From: Labilithrix luteola
GTDB lineage: Bacteria > Myxococcota_A > Polyangia > Polyangiales > Polyangiaceae
Direction of reading: 5' to 3'
NCBI GenBank assembly: GCA_026225435.1
Contig: JAMFST010000363.1
Location: 1-6,863, forward strand
DNA length: 6,863 nucleotides
Positions 1-6,863 of this stretch are shown piece after piece. Made by a program: the position numbers and the translations under genes. Every line of letters begins with the position of its first letter. Position 1 is the first letter of the stretch. The notes below the pieces were generated by a model. That model did no database searches and was not told the DNA's origin. It worked only from the letters and a program-made list of their open reading frames with translations.

Positions 1-1
1 C

Positions 2-694
2 CCCTACCCGCGACGCATCGAGTTCATCGGCGACTCCATCACCGCCGGGTTCGGCGTTCTCGGTCCCAACGCCAGCTGCAGCGACGACGGGGACTACAAC
101 GACGCCTACCTCGCCTACAGCGGCGATACGGCGCACATGCTCGGCGCGTCCTACGTCGCCATCGCCCACTCCGGCGAGGGCGTGTACATGGACGCCAACG
201 GCGACACGAGCGATCCGATCGGGCTCGAGTACCCGCTCGCGGTCGATATCTTCAGCCAGACCGCGTACGACTTCGCGACCCCGGTGGACGCCGTCGTCAT
301 CAACCTCGGGACCAACGACTTCGACGGGTACAACCAGGCGCACTTCGGCAACCCCGGCACGAAGTTCACCAAGCCCTACGAGGCGCTGGTGACGACGGTT
401 CGCACGAACTATCCCAACGCGTACATCCTGCTGCTGGCCGGTCCGCTGATCACCGAGTCCTATCCCTACCAGAACGCGTACGACGACCTGAAGACGGACC
501 TCGACACGGTCGTCGCCCACTTCACGGCCAACGGCGACACCAGGATCGCCGATCTCCAGGTCGGCATCGAGCCCGACTGCACGGTGGCGGGCAACGCAAC
601 CCTGTGTGGCTGCGCCGATCACCCCAGCGTCAGCGAGCAGTCGACGGTCGCGACCAAGGTGGCAGCGGCGTTGAAGACTGCCCTCGGCTGGTGA
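2..694 (+). CDS. CE2-type SGNH/GDSL carbohydrate esterase, 5'-truncated by the window edge
   Basis: The frame is open from base 2 and ends at TGA 692-694, giving 230 visible residues of a protein whose start is upstream of the window. SGNH-hydrolase blocks are present in order. GDS with the nucleophilic Ser at visible residue 12 sits in IEFIGDSITAGFG. A block-II glycine lies in HSGEG (about residue 58). Block III is NLGTND (Asn about 105). A C-terminal DHPS carries the catalytic His at about 207. The IEFIGDSIT opening and the C-terminal LGW ending resemble carbohydrate esterase family 2 (deacetylation of xylan or other acetylated sugars), in which a jelly-roll domain precedes the SGNH domain. 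That domain would lie outside the window. Three cysteines just before the DHPS block could form a disulfide, fitting an exported enzyme, but no signal peptide is visible. Family is confident; CE2 assignment is likely; substrate is unknown. The gene converges on the histidine ammonia-lyase gene. Confidence 0.85.
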   Translation, partial: PYPRRIEFIGDSITAGFGVLGPNASCSDDGDYNDAYLAYSGDTAHMLGASYVAIAHSGEGVYMDANGDTSDPIGLEYPLAVDIFSQTAYDFATPVDAVVINLGTNDFDGYNQAHFGNPGTKFTKPYEALVTTVRTNYPNAYILLLAGPLITESYPYQNAYDDLKTDLDTVVAHFTANGDTRIADLQVGIEPDCTVAGNATLCGCADHPSVSEQSTVATKVAAALKTALGW

Positions 695-700
695 TCTGCC

Positions 701-2287
<1,587 letters not shown>

Positions 2288-2354
2288 GCCGCGCCCATAG
2301 CATGCGAGAGGGGTGTGCCGCACAGGTGCACTTCGGGGTATAGGTCGCGATGCG
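2288..2354. promoter_or_regulatory. Divergent spacer between hutH-like and biotin carrier genes, candidate promoters
   Basis: Only 67 bases separate the two divergent start codons, so both promoters must lie here or inside the genes. On the + strand TATAGG (2339-2344) is a possible -10 box close to ATG 2355. On the - strand TATGGG (complement of 2294-2299) sits a few bases before ATG 2287. Neither has a convincing -35 element at the right distance. GTGCCGCAC (2315-2323) and GTGCAC (2326-2331) are two adjacent dyad-symmetric GTGC/GCAC units that could be an operator. All of this is by eye and weak. Confidence 0.3.
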
Positions 2355-2876
2355 ATGCGCTATTTCGTGAACCTGAGCTCGGCAGCGGACGCCAAACCGG
2401 TCTACGTCGACGTGACCGCCCTCCCCTCGGGAGCGCTGTCCGTGCAGCTGGATGGCAAGCCAGTCGAGGTCGACGTGGCCACGCTCGGCGCCTCCACCTC
2501 GCAGCTGTCGATGATCATCGACGGCAAGGTGGTGGACCTGACGGTCGAGGGGAGCCCGCCGGATCTGGGCATCATCGCCAGCGGGCACCGCAGCTACGTG
2601 CGCGTCGAGAGCGAGCGCCAGCGCGCGGCCGCAGCGGCGCAGAGCGGCGGCGGCGGCAAGGCCGACAAGCTGCTCAAGTCGCCGATGCCGGGGCGCGTCG
2701 TGAAGGTCATGGTCGCCGTCGGCGACGAGGTCGCGCCCGGCCAGGCGGTCATGGTCGTGGAGGCGATGAAGATGGAGAACGAGCTCAAGGCGAAGGTCGC
2801 CGGCAAGGTGAGCGAGATCTTCGTCAAGGCGGGCGAGCCGGTGGAAGCCAACGCCAAGCTGGTGGCCTTCGGATGA
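2355..2876 (+). CDS. Stand-alone biotin carboxyl carrier protein (BT-like + biotinyl domain)
   Basis: A 173-residue protein with a C-terminal biotinyl/lipoyl-attachment domain (about residues 104-173). It includes SPMPGRV, the EAMKMEN signature with Lys139 as the expected biotinylated residue, and a closing [16 protein letters not shown]. Residues 1-90 are beta-rich, with recurrent 'dG..v.v' phrases, resembling the BT region that precedes the carrier domain in the alpha subunits of propionyl-CoA and acyl-CoA carboxylases. A low-complexity Ala/Gln/Gly linker (about 91-101) joins the two parts. The protein thus looks like the C-terminal third of a carboxylase alpha chain encoded alone. It should carry carboxyl-biotin between a biotin carboxylase and a carboxyltransferase; neither is in the window. 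ATG 2355 is preferred because an in-frame GTG at 2313 adds a non-conserved tail and would sit within the divergent promoter region. Its TGA overlaps the next start codon (ATGA, 2873-2876). Confidence 0.88.
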   Translation: MRYFVNLSSAADAKPVYVDVTALPSGALSVQLDGKPVEVDVATLGASTSQLSMIIDGKVVDLTVEGSPPDLGIIASGHRSYVRVESERQRAAAAAQSGGGGKADKLLKSPMPGRVVKVMVAVGDEVAPGQAVMVVEAMKMENELKAKVAGKVSEIFVKAGEPVEANAKLVAFG

Positions 2877-3886
2877 AGTCGCCGCGCCTGCCCTTCGTTC
2901 ACGGGCCGACGCCGATTGTCCACCTGCCGGCGCTCGACGCGCTCGTGGGGACCGAAGTGTGGGTGAAGCGTGACGACGCCACCGGCGGCGCCGAGGCGGG
3001 GAACAAGCTGCGCAAGCTCGAGTTCCTCCTCGCCGACGCGCGCGCGAAGGGGACCAAGGTGGTCCTGACCTGTGGCGCGCTGCAGTCGAACCACGCGCGA
3101 GCGACGGCGCTGGTCGCGGCGCGGCTGGGGATGCGCTCGATCCTCTTCCTGCGCACCGAGGACCCGTCCGCCGAGCCGCCGTGGAGCGGCAACGTGCTGC
3201 TCGATCGGCTGGTGGGGGCGGAGATCCGCCGCATCACGCCGGCGCAGTACCGCGAGCGGGCGGCGCTGATGGAGAGCGCGGCGCAGGAGGCGTGGCGCGG
3301 TGGCGAGCAGCCGTACGTCATCCCCGAAGGCGGGAGCAACGGCCTCGGCGCGCTCGGCTACGTCGACGCCATGCGCGAGACGGCGCGGCAGCTGGCGCTC
3401 GGTCTGTGCGGCGAGATCCGCCGCTTCGATCTGGTGGCGCACGCCTGCGGATCGGGGGGAACCGCGGCCGGCATCGCCCTCGGCTGCGCGCGCTACGACG
3501 TGGCGCCGGCGGTCCGCGCCTTCGCCGTCTGTGACGACGCGGCCTACTTCCACAAGGTCATCGAGCACATCATCGTCGAGGCGCGCACCTACGAGCCCGA
3601 GCTCGACGCGTCGGCCACGCTGGTGGTCGACGATCAGGCCAAGGGGCCGCGCTACGGGCAGATGAGCGCCGAGCAGCTGGTGTTCCTCCGCGACGTGGTC
3701 CGCGCGACCGGCCTGGTGCTCGACCCGGTGTACACCGGCAAGGCGCTCTTCGGCCTCGCCCGCGCGGTCGAGCGCGGAGACGTCCCCCGCGGCTCGCGGG
3801 TGCTCTTCGTCCACACCGGGGGCTTGCCGGGTTTGCTCGCGTCCTTCGACGATCCCTCTTCTGACATGCTCGCCGCGCTCTCGTGA
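2873..3886 (+). CDS. D-cysteine desulfhydrase / ACC deaminase family PLP enzyme
   Basis: This 337-residue protein matches the usual length of the family and its fold-type II PLP layout. Lys45 in AGNKLRKLE is the expected Schiff-base lysine. GALQSNHARATA follows, with Ser72 and Asn73. EGGSNGLGALGYV lies mid-protein, and GSGGTAAG is the phosphate-binding loop. The two positions that separate the family's activities favour D-cysteine desulfhydrase. The loop LDPVYTGK has Thr where ACC deaminase has Glu, and HTGGLPGLLA has Thr where ACC deaminase has Leu. The likely reaction is D-cysteine to pyruvate, sulfide and ammonia, in the cytoplasm; related D-amino acids are possible substrates. AGNK replaces the more common GGNK, a variation also found in the family. 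ATG 2873 overlaps the biotin carrier's stop by 4 bp and its own TGA overlaps the following GTG, so expression is probably coupled to both neighbours. Confidence 0.87.
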   Translation: MKSPRLPFVHGPTPIVHLPALDALVGTEVWVKRDDATGGAEAGNKLRKLEFLLADARAKGTKVVLTCGALQSNHARATALVAARLGMRSILFLRTEDPSAEPPWSGNVLLDRLVGAEIRRITPAQYRERAALMESAAQEAWRGGEQPYVIPEGGSNGLGALGYVDAMRETARQLALGLCGEIRRFDLVAHACGSGGTAAGIALGCARYDVAPAVRAFAVCDDAAYFHKVIEHIIVEARTYEPELDASATLVVDDQAKGPRYGQMSAEQLVFLRDVVRATGLVLDPVYTGKALFGLARAVERGDVPRGSRVLFVHTGGLPGLLASFDDPSSDMLAALS

Positions 3887-4698
3887 GCGGCGCGAACGCA
3901 AAGACCGCGCGCAAGCGGCGTTCGGATCCGGTCACGCTCGTCGCGGTGCTCCTCGGAGCGCGCGCGCTGTGGGCCATCGAGGCGATGGTCCTGGCCGACT
4001 CGTCGCTCTTCGCGCTCGGCGTGGAGGCGGTCACCGCGGAGCTGGCCGGCGGTCGTCTCGGCGTCGCCTGGAGCGATCCGCATCGCCCCGAGCCGACCAC
4101 CACGCAGGTCGTCGGGCGCGTGGTGCGCGGCGCGATCTTCGGGCTCGGGCTGGCGTCGCTCGTCCTGTGCGCCGGCCTGGCGCTGCAGCGCGCGACGTTG
4201 ACCTTGTCGCACGCTTCGTTCGCCGCGCTCGCGCTCGGCCTGGTCACCGTGATCCTCACCGCCGTGCGCGACGAGCTGCTCCTGCGCGGCGCCGTGCTCC
4301 GGCTCGTCGGCGCCGGCCCGTCGTCGCCCGGCGGCCCGCTGTCGACCCGGAAGCGCGCGATCGGCCTCGCCGCGGTGGCGCTCGTCGGCGCGGCGCACGC
4401 GTACGGTGAAGGAGGACACGTCAGCGCGATCGCCCAAGGCGCGCTCCTGGCGACGCTCTTCGGCTCCCTCTGGCTCAAGGATCGCGGCGCCTTCCGCCCG
4501 GTCGGCGCCCACATCGGCTGGAGCTTCGCCGCCGAGGCGCTCACCCAGGGTGGCCTCTTCGACGCCCGGAGCGCGCTCGCCGCGGGCGCCGTCTCCCCCT
4601 TCGAAGGACCGGTCGCGCTCGGCGCCCTGCTCGTCGCCGCCGCCGTCACCGTGGTCGTCGTCTTGCGAGAACCCGCGGCTTCCGTTCCATCCCGATAG
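3883..4698 (+). CDS. CPBP (CAAX/Abi) intramembrane protease-like membrane protein
   Basis: A 271-residue hydrophobic protein. Likely membrane segments lie at about residues 17-38, 82-101, 110-128, 158-173, 181-197 and 244-261, after a basic N terminus that suggests an inside start. The CPBP motifs are recognisable but altered. EExxxR appears as DELLLR (Asp130, Glu131, Arg135). FxxxH appears as VGAAH (His172). HxxxN appears as HIGWS (His210, Ser214). The key Glu131 and both histidines remain, so proteolytic activity is possible but not assured. Members cleave prenylated or other membrane-proximal substrates, and some act in bacteriocin self-immunity; the substrate here is unknown. GTG 3883 overlaps the previous stop (GTGA); no clear Shine-Dalgarno precedes it and no better start is nearby, consistent with translational coupling. 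The gene ends 12 bases before a run of inverted repeats. Confidence 0.68.
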   Translation: MSGANAKTARKRRSDPVTLVAVLLGARALWAIEAMVLADSSLFALGVEAVTAELAGGRLGVAWSDPHRPEPTTTQVVGRVVRGAIFGLGLASLVLCAGLALQRATLTLSHASFAALALGLVTVILTAVRDELLLRGAVLRLVGAGPSSPGGPLSTRKRAIGLAAVALVGAAHAYGEGGHVSAIAQGALLATLFGSLWLKDRGAFRPVGAHIGWSFAAEALTQGGLFDARSALAAGAVSPFEGPVALGALLVAAAVTVVVVLREPAASVPSR

Positions 4699-4709
4699 GA
4701 CACTCCTGT

Positions 4710-4749
4710 GGGAGCTCGGGCGCTCCCCTCGAAACCTCACGGTTTCGAG
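4710..4749. repeat. Two back-to-back inverted repeats (possible terminator or REP-like element)
   Basis: GGGAGC (4710-4715) pairs with GCTCCC (4722-4727) around a 6-base loop. The very next base starts a perfect 9-bp stem: CTCGAAACC (4728-4736) with GGTTTCGAG (4741-4749) and a TCAC loop. Both lie just after the CPBP-like gene and could stop transcription or protect the 3' end of the three-gene message. No T-run follows either stem, so a classical intrinsic terminator is not supported. A dispersed palindromic repeat is an equally good reading. Confidence 0.6.
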
Positions 4750-4760
4750 CCTCCCCACAT

Positions 4761-4792
4761 CGCCTTCGGCGAACGTCGTGCGAAGCACGACG
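4761..4792. repeat. Second pair of inverted repeats upstream of the TPR-AIM24 gene
   Basis: CGCC (4761-4764) pairs with GGCG (4768-4771) around TTC. Two bases later a perfect 8-bp stem forms from CGTCGTGC (4774-4781) and GCACGACG (4785-4792) around GAA. CTTCG (4764-4768) can instead pair with CGAAG (4781-4785), which would disrupt both hairpins, so alternative folds exist. The element ends 31 bases before ATG 4824. A weak -10-like TAGGCT (4804-4809) lies between; no matching -35 is seen. Confidence 0.55.
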
Positions 4793-4823
4793 CTGATCTG
4801 CGCTAGGCTGGCGCGCGGGTTCC

Positions 4824-5732
4824 ATGGCGACGGAGGACTTTCTCTACCATCTGTACAGAGCCAGCGCGTTGCTCGAGGACGGCGCCGCGCGCGAGGCCAT
4901 GGTCGAGGTCGAGAGCGCTCTGCTCCACGAGCCGAACGATCCGCGCGCGCGGGAGCTGCAGGAGCGCGCGCGCGTCCGCAGCGCCAGCGGGCCCAGCAGC
5001 TCCAACGGCGGCGCGGGTGTCGGTCATCCGACCGCCCGCTCCTTCCGCACCCCCTCGTCGCCCGCGCCGTCATCGGTGTCGAATCCGTCGGCACCGGCCG
5101 CGTCACTCCGCTCGCTCGCTCCCGCGGCCGGCGGCGCGAACTTGCTCGCCGAGCTGTCCCTGCGCGCCGACACCGGGTTCAACGTGCGGGTCGACGCCAT
5201 CCGCGCCTTCACCACGGAGCTCGGAGCGCTGGTGGAGCGTGACGAGCACCAGCACGTGCTGCTCGGCGGCGCGACGCACCCCTTCGTCGAGGCGACCGGC
5301 CCGGGGCGCCTGCTCCTCTCGCCGCGCTCGGCGCACCGCATCGAGACGCTGAACGTGAGCGCTGCGAACGCCGCCGGCGATCAGCCGCTCTTCGTGCGCG
5401 AGGACGCGCTCATCGCCTTCGATCGCTCGCTCACCCACGCGAGCGCCCGGGTCGGCGACATCCAGGTCGTGCAGCTCCAGGGGGAAGGCCAGGTCCTCGT
5501 CGAGGCGATGGCCGCCCTGCGCCGCGTGCGCGTCGACGCCGACGAGCCGATGAACGTGCGCGCCGATCGTGCCCTGGTCGGCTGGACGGGCCGGCTCCTG
5601 GCGCATGCTCCCGGCGCCGGCGAGGCTCCGCTCGGCCTGCGCGCGCTCCTCCGTTTCACCGCGCCAGGCACGACCGGCGCGAGCACCGCCGGCACCACCG
5701 GCGCGGCGCACCTTCTCCTGGCGCTCGGCTGA
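4824..5732 (+). CDS. TPR-like repeat + AIM24-family protein
   Basis: A 302-residue protein in three parts. Residues 5-50 form a helical pair with TPR character (YRASALLEDGAAREA, then a second helix ending in ALLHEPNDPRARELQ). Residues 52-105 are a Ser/Pro/Ala/Gly-rich, probably disordered linker. Residues 117-300 resemble the AIM24 family (formerly DUF124), a beta-rich fold. The best match is VQLQGEGQVLVEAMAALRRV followed by VDADEPMNVRADRALVGWTG, the typical 'G.G.v.l...l..v.v...e...v....lvaw' pattern. The biochemical role of bacterial AIM24 proteins is not settled; the yeast member is needed for mitochondrial inner-membrane organisation. There is no signal peptide or membrane segment, so a cytosolic, protein-binding role is likely. 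The C terminus has a short Gly-Thr-Thr-Gly-Ala duplication (residues 282-294). The stop TGA overlaps the pgsA start by one base (TGATG), indicating an operon with pgsA. No strong Shine-Dalgarno precedes ATG 4824. Confidence 0.72.
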   Translation: MATEDFLYHLYRASALLEDGAAREAMVEVESALLHEPNDPRARELQERARVRSASGPSSSNGGAGVGHPTARSFRTPSSPAPSSVSNPSAPAASLRSLAPAAGGANLLAELSLRADTGFNVRVDAIRAFTTELGALVERDEHQHVLLGGATHPFVEATGPGRLLLSPRSAHRIETLNVSAANAAGDQPLFVREDALIAFDRSLTHASARVGDIQVVQLQGEGQVLVEAMAALRRVRVDADEPMNVRADRALVGWTGRLLAHAPGAGEAPLGLRALLRFTAPGTTGASTAGTTGAAHLLLALG

Positions 5733-6433
5733 TGACCGACGACGCCAAGCTGTCGCCGGCCCTTCCCGTGTTGACCACGAAGGACGACCGCCGCGAGAAG
5801 CGCCGCACCCTCGCGCAGGACGCGGTCAACCTCCCCAACCTCGTCACCTTCACCCGGGTCCTGATGATCCCGGCGTGCCTCTGGTACCTCGATCAGGGGA
5901 CGCCGCGCGCCTGCTTCTGGGCGACGATCATCTTCACCCTGGCCGCGATCACCGACGCCATCGACGGCTGGCTCGCCCGCAAGATGAACGTGGTGAGCGT
6001 GCTCGGGAAGTTCCTCGACCCGCTCGCCGACAAGCTCATCGTCATGGCGACGCTGGTGTGGATGGTCCCCATGGGGCGCGTCTCGCCGTGGGTGGTCGTG
6101 GTGCTGCTCGCCCGGGAGATGAGCGTCACCGGCTTGCGCAGCATCGCCTCCAGCGAAGGCGTGGTCATCGCCGCCGGCCAGGACGGCAAGACGAAGACCG
6201 CGCTGCAGATGATCGGGATCGTCGCGCTCCTGCTCGGCTACCCGTACCGGCTGGCGTTCGGCCCCATCGACCTCGGCGTGGTCGACGTCGTCCACGTGGG
6301 GCGCGCCCTGGTGTACATCTCGCTCATCTTCTCCGTCGCCAGCGCCGCCCAGTACGCCCGTCTCTTCGGCGCGGCGGTCGAAGCGAAGGACAAAAAGCGC
6401 AAGGACGGAGCCTCCGACAGCGCGCCCGCGTAG
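5732..6433 (+). CDS. pgsA: Phosphatidylglycerophosphate synthase
   Basis: A 233-residue integral membrane enzyme that transfers the phosphatidyl group of CDP-diacylglycerol to glycerol-3-phosphate, giving phosphatidylglycerophosphate, the precursor of phosphatidylglycerol and cardiolipin. The CDP-alcohol phosphotransferase signature is complete: Asp75, Asp78-Gly79, Ala82-Arg83, Gly92, Asp96 and Asp100, with the family spacing DGxxAR-x8-GxxxDxxxD. Preceding NLPNLVTFTRVLMIP (residues 33-47) and following REMSVTGLRSIAS (128-140) with GKTKTALQM (152-160) are typical of PgsA rather than phosphatidylserine synthase. Hydrophobic segments lie at about 36-54, 60-75, 102-125, 160-172 and 191-207. The first ~30 residues form a charged, family-atypical extension and the C-terminal tail is Lys-rich, both presumably cytoplasmic. 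ATG 5732 overlaps the AIM24-type gene's stop by one base, so translation is likely coupled. Confidence 0.94.
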   Translation: MTDDAKLSPALPVLTTKDDRREKRRTLAQDAVNLPNLVTFTRVLMIPACLWYLDQGTPRACFWATIIFTLAAITDAIDGWLARKMNVVSVLGKFLDPLADKLIVMATLVWMVPMGRVSPWVVVVLLAREMSVTGLRSIASSEGVVIAAGQDGKTKTALQMIGIVALLLGYPYRLAFGPIDLGVVDVVHVGRALVYISLIFSVASAAQYARLFGAAVEAKDKKRKDGASDSAPA

Positions 6434-6451
6434 GGCAGGACACGAATTCGC

Positions 6452-6493
6452 ATGAAAAACGGCGCTCGCTTCACTACCTTGCGCCCATCTTGA
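6452..6493 (+). CDS. Possible 13-codon upstream ORF before the lipoprotein gene
   Basis: ATG 6452 opens a 13-residue frame (MKNGARFTTLRPS) ending at TGA 6491-6493, which overlaps the proposed TTG start of the lipoprotein gene (TTGA, 6490-6493). AGGA at 6437-6440, 11 bases before the ATG, is a better ribosome site than anything before the TTG. It could be a coupling leader, a chance ORF, or the true N terminus of the lipoprotein separated by a one-base error. Evidence is limited to position. Confidence 0.3.
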   Translation: MKNGARFTTLRPS

Positions 6494-6863
6494 CGTCGCG
6501 CCGCCCGCTCGTAGTCGTTCTTTCGCTGCTCTTCCCGGCGATGATCGTCATTTTCGCCGCCTGCTCGGACGAGGCCGAAGGGGAACGCTGCGACACGCGC
6601 AACACCCGCAACGGCAGTGACGATTGCCAGCCGGGGCTCGTCTGCGTCCCCGGCGGGGACCTGGGGAGCGCCGGTTCGCAGTACTGCATCGCCTCGGGCT
6701 CGGGCACGGGTCTCGTCGCTACCTGCGGCGTGTGCTGTCCGGTGAACCGCGCCAACGCGACGGTCAGCGTCTGCCAGCTCTCCTCCTCGCTCCCCGGCGC
6801 CGACGCCGCACCGCCGGACACCGACGCGGGGGACGCCGCCACGGACGCCAGCGACGCCAGCGA
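6490..6863 (+). CDS. Cysteine-rich predicted lipoprotein, 3' end outside the window
   Basis: Starting at TTG 6490, the visible 124 residues begin with a signal peptide: basic n-region (TSRRP), hydrophobic core (LVVVLSLLFPAMIVIF) and the lipobox-like FAAC with the lipidated Cys at residue 25. The Phe at -3 is less common than Leu but tolerated. The mature part is Cys-rich in short spacings (ERC, DDC, GLVC, QYC, ATCGVCC, SVC, about residues 34-98), suggesting disulfides in an exported protein. It then runs into an Asp/Ala-rich low-complexity stretch (GADAAPPDTDAGDAATDAS), common in surface lipoproteins of myxobacteria, and is still open at the window end. In-frame codons upstream include no ATG, GTG or TTG between pgsA and 6490; the next internal ATG (6541) would leave a very short signal sequence. 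No function can be assigned. It follows pgsA by 56 bases and may be cotranscribed. Confidence 0.68.
   Translation, partial: MTSRRPLVVVLSLLFPAMIVIFAACSDEAEGERCDTRNTRNGSDDCQPGLVCVPGGDLGSAGSQYCIASGSGTGLVATCGVCCPVNRANATVSVCQLSSSLPGADAAPPDTDAGDAATDASDAS

Noticed and set aside
695..700. Terminator between the convergent esterase and lyase genes
   Set aside because: Only 6 bases separate the stops and I see no stem there or in the adjoining coding ends.
2288..2323. GTG at 2323 (- strand) as the lyase start
   Set aside because: It adds 12 residues with no similarity to HAL N termini and consumes half of the short divergent spacer; ATG 2287 fits the family.
2313..2354. GTG at 2313 as the biotin carrier start
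   Set aside because: The added 14 residues look non-conserved and would place the start within the probable lyase promoter; ATG 2355 is simpler.
4728..4749. Classical rho-independent terminator
   Set aside because: The stem is perfect but no T-rich run follows on either strand, so I list it as an inverted repeat only.
3570..5106. Two long - strand frames (to 4703 and 5106) opposite the CPBP-like and TPR-AIM24 genes
   Set aside because: Translations are Arg/Ala/Ser-rich with no family signature, while the + strand frames show membrane segments and conserved motifs and overlap neatly with neighbours.

Overview
This is a very GC-rich (roughly 70% by eye), densely packed bacterial segment. Reading frames are strongly biased to G/C at third positions. 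It also has an Asp/Ala-rich cysteine-containing lipoprotein, a TPR-AIM24 protein and a secreted-type CE2/SGNH esterase. Together these suggest a myxobacterium (Myxococcota, Polyangia-like). That assignment is inference from gene style, since no rRNA or other marker lies in the window.

Layout. Bases 2-694 (+) hold the 3' part of a GDSL/SGNH esterase of the CE2 type; its start lies outside the window. It converges on a complete histidine ammonia-lyase gene (701-2287, -), with only 6 bp between the two stop codons. A 67-bp divergent spacer (2288-2354) separates the lyase from a three-gene + strand cluster: a stand-alone biotin carrier protein (2355-2876), a D-cysteine desulfhydrase-type PLP enzyme (2873-3886) and a CPBP/CAAX-protease-like membrane protein (3883-4698). 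Both junctions are 4-bp start/stop overlaps (ATGA, GTGA), so translation is probably coupled. A 125-bp spacer (4699-4823) packed with four adjacent inverted repeats follows. Next come a TPR + AIM24-family protein (4824-5732) and phosphatidylglycerophosphate synthase PgsA (5732-6433), overlapping by one base. The window ends inside a lipoprotein gene that appears to start at TTG (6490), preceded by a 13-codon upstream ORF whose stop overlaps that start.

How the genes fit together. No single pathway unites the window. The lyase (histidine to urocanate + ammonia), the biotin carrier (carboxyl transfer) and the desulfhydrase (D-cysteine to pyruvate + sulfide + ammonia) are all central amino-acid/carbon enzymes. 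However, the usual partners (hutU/hutI, accC and a carboxyltransferase) are absent here. PgsA makes the precursor of phosphatidylglycerol, and the CPBP-like protein and lipoprotein are also envelope-associated. I see no CRISPR, phage, transposase, tRNA or rRNA. The window looks like ordinary chromosomal housekeeping DNA. The items most worth a second look are the structured 4.7-kb spacer, the coupled biotin carrier operon, the lyase's unusual active-site-region details and the leader ORF before the lipoprotein.
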